DNA of 64,000 bases. Source: Elmis aenea. Its lineage: Eukaryota > Arthropoda > Insecta > Coleoptera > Elmidae. A model generated the notes under the pieces. It did not search any database. It saw nothing but the letters and a program-made list of their open reading frames with translations, and was not told the origin of the DNA. The DNA is taken from NCBI GenBank assembly GCA_947652605.1, contig OX393577.1, positions 64,256,108-64,320,107 of the forward strand. The letters run 5' to 3'. Shown here piece by piece: positions 48,992 through 59,836 of this stretch. The translations under genes were made by a program, and so were the position numbers. How positions within the stretch are numbered: position 1 is the stretch's first letter; each line of letters opens with the position of its first letter.

Positions 48992-50375
48992 TAAGATAAC
49001 CCAACTCATCCAGGAGGCTGCATGGGCAGCGACCCCACCAATGCGAGAAAACAACCCCCAAAAGTGCTGTTCTGAAGATGTGATGCATAAGATAACAGAA
49101 AAACGCAAGCTGAGGAAACTATGGCAGCAGACTAGATTACCAAATGATAAAGCTAAACTTAACAAGGCCGTAAAGGAACTAAAGAAAATTCTTGAGGAGA
49201 AAAGAAACGCAGCTATAAATAAATATCTACAAAGCCTCACACCCACAGCGTGCACCGACTACTCACTGTGGAAGGCAACAAAAAATATCAAACATCCGCA
49301 GCAACGCAATCCACCACTTAGACTAGAAAACGGAAATTGGGCCCGAACTAACACTGAAAAAGCGCAAACATTTGCAGAACATCTAGAGAAAACCTTTACA
49401 CCCTTCCCTAGAAAAGTTACAAAAGAAGAGGAGAATATCATACACGACTATCTAGCGTCCCCCCTGCAAATGGAGCTGCCAATTAAAAAATTTAAGATAA
49501 GAGAGGTCAAATATGTAATACTAAAGAATATCAAGGCAAAAAAGGCCCCAGGCTGGGATCTAGTGACTGGTAAGATCCTCAAAGAGCTACCAGAAAACAT
49601 CATTAGAACAATAATAGCGCTATTCAACGCAGCACTGAGATTAGAATACTTCCCAACATCAAGGAAGGTGGCCCAAATAATATTAATAGCAAAACCTGGT
49701 AAAGCTCCTGAAAACGTCAGTTCCTATCGCCCAATTAGCTTACTTCCCGTTATGTCCAAGGTATTCGAAAAGCTCATACTCAAAAGATTAAATCCGATCC
49801 TACATTCACAGCAACTAATCCCAGAACATCAGTGCGGGTTTAGAGAACAGCATGGGACCATAGAACAAGTGCACAGAGTAGTTCGCCAAATTAATTCAGA
49901 CCTGGAAGAGCAAAGGTACTGTTCAGCTGTATTTTTAGATGTGTCCCAGGCATTTGACAAAGTCTGGCATCCAGGACTACTTTATAAAATCAAACAACAT
50001 TTGCCGCATAATATGTACAACCTACTGAAATCTTACCTAAGCGACAGACAATTTTATGTTAAACACCAAGACGAATACACAAACCTAGCACCAATACAAT
50101 CAGGTGTACCGCAGGGGAGTGTCCTGGGACCGGTGCTATATCTGCTGTTTACAGCAGACCTACCTTTATCTAGACATACTAACATAGCAATGTTTGCAGA
50201 TGACACAGCTGTGCTGTCATCCCATAAAGACCCTACAAAGGCCTCAGCCATCCTTCAAGAGCACATGAACAAAATCCAGAGCTGGATCCGAACCTGGAGG
50301 ATTAAAGTAAACGAGCAAAAATCTTGCCATGTGACTTTTACAATGAAAAAAGGCAGCTGTCCGCCCGTAACCTTG
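48990..50375 (+). CDS. Jockey ORF2 fragment: linker and reverse transcriptase domain (partial, inverted half)
   Basis: About 462 open codons of LINE ORF2. Counting from 48987, the order is: Q-E-A-A-W-A-A-T-P (linker after the endonuclease, residue 9), N-W-A-R-T-N (117), K-K-A-P-G-W-D (185), S-S-Y-R-P-I-S-L-L-P (245), F-L-D-V-S-Q-A-F-D-K-V-W (motif A, D318), S-G-V-P-Q-G-S-V-L-G-P (372), and M-F-A-D-D-T-A-V-L (catalytic D405/D406). The full set of RT palm residues is intact. The domain copies the element RNA into DNA at the nicked target. Element sequence ends at L463 (50375); the open frame runs ~18 codons further into target DNA to a stop at 50430. There is no endonuclease domain and no natural start, and the C terminus lies in the opposite orientation at 48485, so it is a fragment despite the open frame. 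Confidence 0.9.
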
Positions 50376-50386
50376 AAAAATAACAT

Positions 50387-51307
50387 AACTCACATTTTTA
50401 ATACTAGAACGTCGTGGCATAGTTTTCATTAATTGACGGTTTTATATCTTCTATTTAATTGACTTTTATAACCGCTGCAAAGATGCTTAAGTTATGCCTT
50501 TCGAGTAACTTACAAATTTGGAGAAATTTCAATAAAATAAGAATCCTTTCAGAAAAAAAAACGGAGTATTCTTCGCCAGTATGCAATTAAGCGACTTTCT
50601 AAAGCGAAATACCCACATATCAGCATTAAATTCTGGTACACTTTGTTTTAGTAATCATTTAAAAATGCACGTGGAAATGGCTTTTGTAGAATTTTTCTCA
50701 GGCCGAGTTTAATACGTTTTTGCGCACCTCTGCAGCGACTTTCATCCGACGTTATGCCGATTAAAGCGAAACAAAATACATAGCCCGAGGAAACGGGTCA
50801 CACTCGATGCATTGTCATATATGACGCACTTCATCCTAAATCATAATTTTTAGGTTAAACAAATGATTTATATATGAAAAGAAAACAAAAGACAGGTGTT
50901 TATAGCTTAAACGAATATTAAGCTCCGACATGGTGGTCTCGGAGCGGCTCTAATGGCAAAGTACGCTTAGTCTAATCAAATAAACGGACACCTGGAGTTT
51001 TTAAGTCGCTTGACGTTTCTCATTGACTGATTTATCAACATGCGAAATGAATTTTGCAAACAATCTTGCACGAAATTTCTTTTTTTAACAGTAAAATGTC
51101 AGAGTTTATTAGTAACTGTTATTTTTTTTTGTTGAGAAATTTACTGTTTCGCATTAGTAGCAAGAATATATTACATGTGTGTATACTTTGAACATAGAAA
51201 GAACTACATTCCAAGTAAAATGTACTAATTTATTTCACAAATACAGTTATGTGAGTGATAAGTGTATAAATTTTGGAAAACAAAACACAAGTGGTGAAAA
51301 AATGTCG
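50387..51307. other. Non-coding DNA, nothing recognised
   Basis: A+T-rich; no supported feature. Confidence 0.4.
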
Positions 51308-51634
51308 TACAGGGTGGTCCAAATTCGATGGGATTGCATGGGTATCTCGGTTAATATTTAAGATAGAGAAACGGTTAAATTACCAAAAATGTGCAGTTTT
51401 TTGAGACAAACTCAGAAACGTTTTCAAAAATATTCTATCATTTATAGAGAATATTTTTAGATATTTATATGTTTAATTTGATTCTACTAAAAAAATAAAG
51501 TTTTACGCAAACTTACCTTTCTTTAAATGGAAGCGATAGTTTGCTATTACCTATTTCAATTCCTTATTTTTTTCTCATTCCAAATATATAAGGGTTGATG
51601 TATTTCTTTTCAATAATACGCAAGTTACGAAGGT

Positions 51635-51672
<38 letters not shown>

Positions 51673-52951
51673 AAATGATAGTAGGCTGTGAAAAAAAAAC
51701 AAGGTGTAAAACCTTATAAAGCTCATGTGGTACAATTTACCAAGGTTTTTTAATTTGTTGTTGTGATAAAACTGTAAGATAAAAACCTTCAGTTGTTTCA
51801 ATATTGTTAAAATTCATGGCACTCATAGGGACTTTTTGATGAATTTTATTTGTTTTGAGCCTAAATATCAAAATAAATATATTAAACCTTATACTGCTGA
51901 AAAGAGGGGAAAAATGCATATCTCCGTTATTGTTGTAAATATCGAAAATATTTATGAAGATTATTTTTAGATATTTTTATGTTTAATTTGATTATACTAA
52001 AAAAAAATTTTACGCTCGCCGTTAAAAAGTTATGACACAAACTTAACTTTTTTTAAATGGAAACGATAGTTGGCTATGACCTATTTAAATTGCAAATTTT
52101 TTTCTCATTCCAAATATATAAGGGGCGATGTATTTATTTTTAATAATACGCAAGTTATGAAGGTTTTTTAGGTTTTTTTTTAAAGAAAATCATAGTAGGC
52201 TATGAAAACAAAAACCAAACAAGGTGTAAGACCTTACAAAACTCATGTGGTACAAGTTACCAAGGTTTTTTAATTTGTTGTGGAGATAAACATTGTAAAT
52301 ATTTGAAAATAAGAAAACAACGATATAGTCGGTATCAGCAGTAATGTAGGATATTGTTGTTTATCTTATGTTCAAATAATTTCGTATTTATCTCAATAAC
52401 AAATTAAAAAACCTTGGTAACTTGTACCACATGAGTTTTATAAGGTTTTACACCTTGTTTATTTTTTGTTTTCACAGCCTACTATGATTTTCTTAAAAAA
52501 AAAACTAAAAAACCTTCATAACTTGCGTATTGTTGAAAATAAATACATCAACCCTTATACATTTGAAATGAGAAAAAAATGAGGAATTTAAATAGGTCAT
52601 AGCCAACTATCGTTTCCATTTAAAAAAAGGTAAGTTTGTGTCATAACTTTTTAACGGCGAGCATAAAATATTTTTTTTTAGTATAATCAAATTAAACATA
52701 AAAATATCCAAAAATAGTCTTAATAAATATTTTTGATATTTACAACAATAACGGAGATATGACACATTATTAATATGACAAAAAAACACGTTTTATTCGA
52801 TAACTCGAAAACCGGAAATGATAGAATATTTTTGAAAACGGTTCTGAGTTTGTCTCAAAAAACTACACAGTTTTGGTAAGTTAACCGTTTCTCTATCTTA
52901 AATATTAACCGAGATACCCATGCAATCCCATCGAATTTGGACCACCCTGTA
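51308..52951. mobile_element. Complex 1.64-kb fold-back element with internal duplication
   Basis: TA|CAGGGTGGTCCAAATTCGAT at the left mirrors ATCGAATTTGGACCACCCTG|TA at the right, the arms continuing through GGGTATCTCGGTTAATAT. The left side carries two direct copies of a ~300-bp block (about 51435-51770 and 51945-52290: TAGATATTT-TATGTTTAATT, AGTTGGCTATGACC, ATAGTAGGCTxTGAAAA). The right side (about 52390-52745) carries the same block inverted. Poly-T of ~26 near 51640-51667. No coding sequence. Relatives: 7477-8249 and 34717-35345. Confidence 0.85.
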
Positions 52952-52984
52952 CATACCTACACATAATTTGTTGTTTTTACAACT

Positions 52985-53280
52985 GTAGAGGATGAAGTGC
53001 GGCAGCAGATAACGAAAAACCTATGGAGACCACGGAAATGAAAATATTTAGGCGTATTGCAGGAAAAACACTACTAGATAGAGAAAGAAAAGGGTGTTGG
53101 AACGCAAGAAACAATGGAAACAACAAATCAGTCGAAAGGCAGACAACAGGTTGGTCAAAATTGTCAGAGATAAATTTCCCAATGGCCCAGAAAAAGATGG
53201 AGTGACAGACTAACCCCAATATGAGGACAAAACCGAAGAAGTAACAGATCATGGCCTAAAATAGAAGAATGAAGGAGAAG
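52985..53280 (+). pseudogene. RTE/CR1-like LINE C-terminal fragment
   Basis: Frame 53023-53205 opens with M-E-T-T-E-M-K-I-F-R-R-I-A-G-K-T-L-L-D-R-E-R, the conserved post-RT A/T-E-M-x-x-x-R-x-x-x-G-x-T-x-x-D-R motif of RTE-like ORF2. After a frameshift it continues R-L-V-K-I-V-R-D-K-F-P-N-G-P. About 80 codons survive. It differs from the 28801 and 33025 fragments, so it is a third subfamily. Confidence 0.65.
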
Positions 53281-54184
53281 AAGAAAAAGTAGTAGTAGAC
53301 AAAGACGACGCTGTCAGAAAATAATAACTTTAGCAGAAACTTTAATGAGGAGATAAAGAAAATTCGAGTGGGGTAAGCTTGGAGAATTTACCTAAAGATC
53401 GTGAGAGATGAAGGAATCATACAGAGTCCACATACATACCAAGAAACAAAAGTTTAATACCTAACGGAAAGAGGCGTAAAATTAGGAAGAAGAATTGTTA
53501 TAATCTCATCTTGTTAACATCCTAATGGTTTTCTGATCAAATACAGAGGTAGCCCAATTTTTTCCTAAACCGCTTCAAAGAATGTGCTTTATACAACAAC
53601 AATTTATAGCTACACAATTAAAAACATACGAAATTATAACAATAATGATAAATCAGACAAAATCTAACGGCGCCGCTTACCTTAATAAAAGGTCAATGGA
53701 AGCAAATGTTCGACTGTGGGTTTGATATACTGAACCCTTGCTGCGTATTTTGTTATAAATGAGGCACCATAAATCGTTTTTTTTGTAAATAGTATTTAAA
53801 AACAATACCCAGTGGTACAAGCACATAAATAAGAACGTATTGAACTGCCATTCCTGTGATTGGTTACCACAAATAACATAATTGTCTGTTTGTAAAGGAA
53901 ATTATTGTATCTAATACATTAATAACGATGAATGTTTAACTCGTCAATAAATAATAATATAACAATAATATAAAAAGTTTGAAGTCTACAAGCTCTAAAA
54001 ACCATGAATGGGATTCTTTTACATGATTTGGTATCAAAACTTGTAATAAAAAGTAATTAATGGTTTAAAAATTATAAGTAGTGTTAAGAGTCGATGTTTA
54101 TTTAATAAAAACTACGTTATTTGTACTAGATTATTATTCTTTAAATATCACATCTTAAGTCCACCGCTTTTTATAATTTTAGTT
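53281..54184. other. Non-coding DNA, nothing recognised
   Basis: A purine-rich first ~170 bp may be further LINE decay; the rest is A+T-rich DNA. Confidence 0.4.
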
Positions 54185-55160
54185 AATAAAATAATTAAGA
54201 AGTGCAAAGAAAACACAAAGAAAACCTACTGGGTATGGAATAAACTGCGACAAATATCTTTACCAGAACTGGTCTTTGCAGATGATGTGGTATTAGCCAA
54301 AAATGAAAAGCACTTGCGAACATAATCCAAAAAATTACAAGCAGCTGCCAATCAGATCAACAACTGAACAAAAACATGGCGTATAAAGTTGAATTAAACC
54401 ATCAATTTTACCAACAAGAGAATTGAACATGTACCAATCAACTTAAATAATAGAGAAAGTCCATACTCCAACACAGCAAAATACTTAGGTATTACACTGG
54501 ACGCTATGCTACGCTGGAAGGCTCATGTCAAGAAAAAAGAGAAGAAATAGGTGTCTAATATAAAAACATTCACTGGCTAATCGAGAAGAATTCCTTTCTG
54601 TCCCTGCATAATAAACTTTAGCTATACAAGCAAATTTTAAAGCCCGTATGGACAAATGGGATACAGCTATGGGGATGCACCAAACAAAGTAACATTCAGA
54701 CCATCCAGAGATTCCGGAACAAAACACTAAGGAACATCGCCGATGCACCTTGGTATTTGCAGAAATAGTGACCTGCATCGGGACCTCAACATGGACACTG
54801 TAACCAACACAATGAGGAAGTATGCAAAGAGCCACGAAGAAAAGCTCCATCAACATGTAAACGTCGAGGCGATCCAGCTCCTGGACACTACAGGATTAGT
54901 AAGAAGACTCAAACGGGATAAACCTTTTGAGTTAGTTTAAGCAAAAGTTAAAAAGCAGAGACTGTGCGTTAGTGTACACGTTAATAATTAGTGTACTTCT
55001 ATATTAGCAAACTAAGAACTACTACTGGGTAAACCTTAGACTAAGTTTGAACGTTATTAATTTAGGCTAGAATTAAACTGCTAATTGGTCTCAAAGACCA
55101 GATTGCATTGTTATAAACTCTATAAGAGTTTAAACATAATAATAAAAATAATAAACTGGT
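54185..55160 (+). pseudogene. Jockey-type LINE 3' part: RT end, C terminus and 3'UTR
   Basis: Broken forward frames read L-P-E-L-V-F-A-D-D-V-V-L-A-K-N-E (~54270, catalytic FADD), Q-A-A-A-N-Q-I-N-N and T-K-T-W-R-I-K-L-N (~54340-54395), N-T-A-K-Y-L-G-I-T-L-D-A-M-L-R-W (~54473). The final open piece 54743-54940 ends R-L-K-R-D-K-P-F-E-L-V-stop. A ~190-bp 3'UTR follows with an irregular (TAA)n tail near 55137-55159. Multiple stops and frameshifts. The first ~130 bp, up to K-N-E-K-H-L, look more RTE-like than Jockey-like, so the 5' edge may be chimeric. A 3'UTR-only relative lies at 58036-58190. Confidence 0.75.
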
Positions 55161-57151
55161 GGTTTGGGCAGATACGTTACGAAGATACAATATGAGCATG
55201 TAGAACTAACAACTTGTTTTTGTAGGTATGTAAAAGTGGTTATAGTTTTCCTAAAAAAACCAACATTAAGGCCAATTAAATCAAAATTAATGCAACTAAA
55301 ATAGTACATGACAGCTCGTGTTGTTCAATACTGACCCAATTTCATGGGTTACTGGTAATCAACCGTGAAATACAAGTCACACATGTTTTTCTATTACCAT
55401 ACGTACATTCATATTCATTAAAAATAAAAACAAAACACAACTAATATACATTACATCACGGTTATCGAATCGTAACAATAGAACAAACCAATTCTGTCCT
55501 TGTTCTATTAAGATATCAATGCCACTGAATTATTTATATTAAAAATTGATATTCCCGTTGGTTTGATAATAAAAATTAACGGTATTATTTTCACTTATCT
55601 TGTCACAAAAGTAATAAATTTTGGCACCGTTTTATATTGCCGAATCAAAAAGCTGATAAGACAGATCTAAAGTGAAAATTTCAAGGACTTTTTCGTGAGA
55701 CATTTATTGGACTGCCACTAAATTTACTAGGTGCAGGAAATGAAATAAAGCCGTTATTTGAAATTTGCACAATTGTTGAAAGTAATTTATCGATTCAATT
55801 TGCTGCTAGCCTGAATTATTTTAAGTATTGTTTGGTTTGTTTATTGATGTCGAATTTTGAATTATTGTGAGACAATTTTGATTGACTAATAAATATAAAG
55901 GTCTGAGGTTGTCAGCTTAATTTATACTTTAAATTATTGTTTTTTTTTTTACTGTCAATTTGCTCTTTTGAAAAGATTGCATGGGTGTGTTAATATTTAG
56001 CGTACTTTAGATAATTTTAAAATTTTATTGTCAAATTGGGTTTTATTTTCATTTGATGAAAGCTAATCAATAACTACATTAATTAATAGTTAAAATGTTG
56101 GGGTACCACGTTTTAATTCTGTTATATGCCTGTCTTTTACATTCAAGAGTACCCAAAAATGTATCATTAAATGGTTGCAATATATTGAAAAACAATTGAG
56201 TTACAAGAATATTTTACCGACGTGTACATTTTATATTTGGGTTATATTTTTGAAGTGAATTTAGATATTAAAATTTCGTTTTCTTTGTTACATGTCTTTA
56301 AAAATTAGATTCTATAATGTTCTAGTTTTTTGTTGGTGATTATATTAGAAATATCCCCTCTCTTAGCGATCCATCACAAACCTTTATATATTTTTATTTT
56401 GTTTTTTAAATCTGATGATCATTGTTATTATAAAATTATTTGTTAACTGGTAGGTTAAAAATTTAAAAAGGCCACTGCAAAAAAGATAGTCCATTGCATC
56501 TGAGAATCTAGGGAAACCCGTGGCTTAATCGTGTATACCAAATTTATAATAAAGTAATAAATAAAATTAACAGTTCAAGTGTTTGCGATTTTTTTAACTA
56601 TTCCAAAACCTTAGCACGATATGGATTTATCAGTTGAGATTTCTACAAAGCACATCTTTGCTAGTTTTATCATCTCCAAGGGTCTTCGATATCCCATTTT
56701 TTTAATGTTGAAATAAACGTATTATAATCAATAGTAAAAAAAAAAATGACGAAGTTTATATCATTGGCAGGTAAATTTCTTGGGTTATCATTTTACATAT
56801 TTGACTAAAAAAAATGGTTGCCAATCTTTATGTTAACTTCCATGGGTTTTGTGTTAAAATGAAAACCGTGTTATATAACCAAAAGTCGGACGAAAATCAT
56901 AAAACGCATATCATTGACAAAAAAAGGAGCTACAGAATCATTAAAACTTTAATTCGCTTTGTTCTGTATTTTTACTGTCATTATCAATGTTTCCAATGAA
57001 GAAAAACCATCAAATTTAACAACATACTGACAGTAGTTCCATTATGTGGTGGTTAATTTTATCATTTATTTTGTAAACTTAATTTTAAAACAAAACCCTT
57101 GATGATGGTGTTTTTGAATTCAGTTTTTTATTCTACAAGCGAACATGTAAT
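55161..57151. other. Long non-coding stretch, nothing recognised
   Basis: Unique-looking A+T-rich DNA; no repeat, RNA gene or open frame supported. Confidence 0.4.
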
Positions 57152-57626
57152 AATATTAACCTTTTACGGCCTATTTATCCTCGAAGCCATCCTTTTCGTA
57201 AAAAATAATGTAGATCTGTTCGAAGAGAATATAAGAAATCATGCAGCCAATACCCGAAATAAAAAAAAACCTAAAACCCGATTGCTTCAAATATACCTAT
57301 CTTCAAAAAAATGTTGCCTCCACAATTATTGCTATATATAATAAATTTAACACATCACCTCAGAGTATAATAAATCTTCCCACCCGCGAATTGAAGAAGA
57401 AATTAAGAAAAGTTCTAATTTTTAAAGCTTACTATGGAGTAAGCGAATATTTAAATGATGCTGACTTTATAAAATGTTATATTCAAATAACATTTTTCTG
57501 TGTTTTTTCTTTTTATTAACTATGTATATTATTGTAATGTACGTAAATTATTATTGTGACAAGTTCTACACCTTTTTTGGGATATTCAGAACAAATAAAG
57601 GTTATTATTATTATTATTATTATTAC
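57152..57626 (+). pseudogene. 5'-truncated LINE 3' end, sister of 4830-6185
   Basis: Matches the 3' third of the minus-strand LINE at 4830: T-F-Y/C-G-L-F-I-L-E-A-I-L-F-V, N-N-V-D-L-F-E-E-N-I-R-N-H-A-A-N-T, and S-S-K-K-C-C-L-H-N-Y-C-Y-I-stop (57339). The 3'UTR ends GAACAAATAAAGGTTATTAT and a clean (TTA)n tail at 57601-57626. It is strongly 5'-truncated. The cleaner tail suggests it is younger than the 4830 copy. Confidence 0.85.
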
Positions 57627-58035
57627 AGAGTGTTTCATTAAAACAATTAAGCCCGAAAATGAAAAAAAAATGAAAATATTATGAATAAGTTCTTTATTTT
57701 TGACCATATATTTAGGTCGAATTAAAAAAACAAATGGTTTGAAAATAACCAAGAAAATCGTCCGCACCGAAACTTTGTCCTAACTCTTTACATTTAACCA
57801 TAAAATTAGTTGTTTTTTTTTATATTCATAACCAAGTTTTTAGTTGATAAGCAAAGGAAAATATACGAAATACGGTTTCTCCCAAAAGTGACTATCTATA
57901 TAGTGATTTTAAGTGTATTTTTAAACTTTATATTTTGGTTCAATAGTATGTTCATTATTATACAAATTTATTTATTTAAAAAAGTACCATCTTTAACCCG
58001 ATTTTTTTGTTAATTTTCTTAAATTTTATTTTTAT
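57627..58035. other. Non-coding DNA
   Basis: TACAGAGTGTTTCATT directly after the (TTA)n tail (57625) resembles a left end of the CAGGGTG group, but its sequence does not match the lone right end at 58419. Otherwise nothing. Confidence 0.35.
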
Positions 58036-58190
58036 TACATTAGCAAACTAAGGACTACTATTGGGTAAACCTTAGACTAGGTTTGAACATTGTTAATTTA
58101 GGTTAAAATTAAACTGCTCATTGGTCTCAATAACCAGATTGGATTGTTATAAACTCTGTTGGGGTTTAAATAAAATTTAAAAAAAAAATA
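58036..58190 (+). mobile_element. 3'UTR-only Jockey copy (extreme 5' truncation)
   Basis: From TTAGCAAACTAAGGACTACT to AACTCTGTTGGGGTTTAAAT it matches the 3'UTR of the Jockey fragment at about 54998-55137, then ends in an A-rich tail (58178-58189). It contains no coding sequence. Same strand as its relative 3 kb upstream. Confidence 0.8.
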
Positions 58191-59654
58191 GTTCTTTATG
58201 GTTTTTGTGCTGCATTTTATTACTTAAATCCGGTGTTGCACATTCAACATCAGTTATATGTGTCTAAAAGGTAAATAAATAAATTAACAAAGTCGGTATA
58301 AGAGTTGCACCTTTTAAATAAATACATTTGTATAATAATGGCCGCACCACTACAACAAAATAAAAATTATCTAAAATACACTGATGTTCCTCAAAATAGT
58401 TACATTTGGACACCCTGTATTTAAATAACCATTTTAAAATGAATGAAAGTAAAAATTTTAACAAGAAAAAAAAATTGTTTGCAAAATTGGGCAGTTTAAC
58501 AATTTAAAATCATTTCTAATAGTGCATTTTGTGCTGCTATGGCAAAAAAAGAATTGCGTCATTATATTTTAGGATGTTGCAGACAGCTTAATATAATTTC
58601 TAAATTAACACATCACTTTTCGTGAAACTTTATATTGCGTTTATAAATAATTCAGACTTTCACGTCAAATGACACAACTTTTTATTTTAAAACGGCCCGG
58701 ACTGATATTAGAACGATAAATTATCAAGGCAGTTAAACTGAAAATCACACGACTTTCTCATTTCGTCTAGTCCAAATCGAGAATTTTTTATGCATTCGTA
58801 CAGCTGTGCATTGTTATGGTGCAATTTTTTTTTAATGCGGCACTTAATCCCGCTCATGCTGTACCAATAAAGGAATTCTCCATCAATATTCTCTCAATTG
58901 TGCATAATAACCCGGCGAAGTAATAAAGGTTTTATTACCGTTTAATTTTAATACGTTCCAGGATTATACGCAACTATTCCTTATATAAATTTATTGTTGG
59001 AATTAAATTTAATTTACGATTGTAATTTGTAGCCTCTTCTTGGTTTACGAAAAGGTCTTAAATAGTTTTCTAGACACCCACGTACGACAAACACTTTTTT
59101 TTGTGAGTGTGTATCTGTTAATGGGGATTAAAGTAGAAGTTTAACAATAAATCATGATCACTTAACCTTCGTTTAAAGTCAGAAGAATCTAAAAATAGTT
59201 GAAACGCGATATACGCATTCGCAAAAATTGTTTTATCGCAAAACCTACTTAGTGATTAGCGAAAATCGATAGATCAGGAGCTTCGCTACGCCATTAAGTT
59301 TATTTATTTACCGTGTTTCTTTTATTATCTTCGACAAGATTTACCTGAAGATAATCGACGATTTGTCTTGAATGTAAGACTGTGATTTATGGACAATTGG
59401 GTTTTAAAGTTAACGAATTGCATTAAAAGGTTGAGTAGTAATCAGTTGATTGAACAGCGAAAGAAGATCAATTCTAAACACAATAAGAATGGAAAATTGC
59501 AATGATTTTTATCGATCGTTTTATTGTAGGGCTTAAGATGCCCAAACACGTTCATTTATTTTACACACGGTGTCCACCTTGTGTGCAAATCCTTCCTATC
59601 ATATTTGAATTACAACATAATTACGTGCGTATTAGCCAAAAAGCCCGTAAAATC
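58191..59654. other. Non-coding DNA with a lone CACCCTG|TA end
   Basis: TTTGGACACCCTG|TA ends at 58419 and is an unpaired right terminus of the CAGGGTG group. No gene is supported in the rest. Confidence 0.4.
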
Positions 59655-59767
59655 ATGTGATCGTAGAAAAAGTAAGCTACATAACACGAGTTGTAAAGCA
59701 ATTACGCACTCGCCGTTACGCGGCTCGTGAATAATATGCTACTTTCTACTCTTGTTATGTAATATAC
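59655..59767 (-). repeat. Dispersed palindromic repeat, copy 2 (inverted)
   Basis: The reverse complement matches 2955-3059 from GTATATTACATAACAAGAGT through TTACTTTTTCTACGATCACA. The centre is GC-richer (CGCACTCGCCGTTACGCGGC) and several bases longer than copy 1. Confidence 0.75.
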
Positions 59768-59836
59768 TCTTAACAAGACAATGCAATAAATATTTAGATC
59801 ATTATATCAAAATAAAATGGTAAGCTATATTTGAAG

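Larger units (their letters stand above)
48287..50386 (-). mobile_element. Young Jockey-type LINE insertion with inverted 5' half and 10-11-bp target duplication
   Basis: AAAAATAACAT occurs at 48287-48297 and 50376-50386 and brackets the whole structure. Reading the minus strand: an ORF2 segment in the wrong orientation (50375-48989), then the sense 3' segment (48991-48297) with 3'UTR and a poly(A) of ~14 (poly-T at 48297-48311). The two halves are parts of one ORF2: the inverted half stops at V-T-L (50375) and the sense half starts at S-N-Q-E-V-P-Q (48989), with no gap in the expected spacing. Both halves are open, so the insertion is recent. The layout is the known product of twin priming during LINE retrotransposition. 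Confidence 0.9.

Noticed and set aside
48992..49255. N-terminal extension of the minus-strand Jockey frame
   Set aside because: This part is antisense to the inverted RT half; Jockey homology starts only at S-N-Q-E-V (48991).
57625..58419. Pairing TACAGAGTGTTTC (57625) with CACCCTGTA (58419) as one element
   Set aside because: Sequences inside the two ends do not match as inverted repeats; listed as unpaired ends instead.
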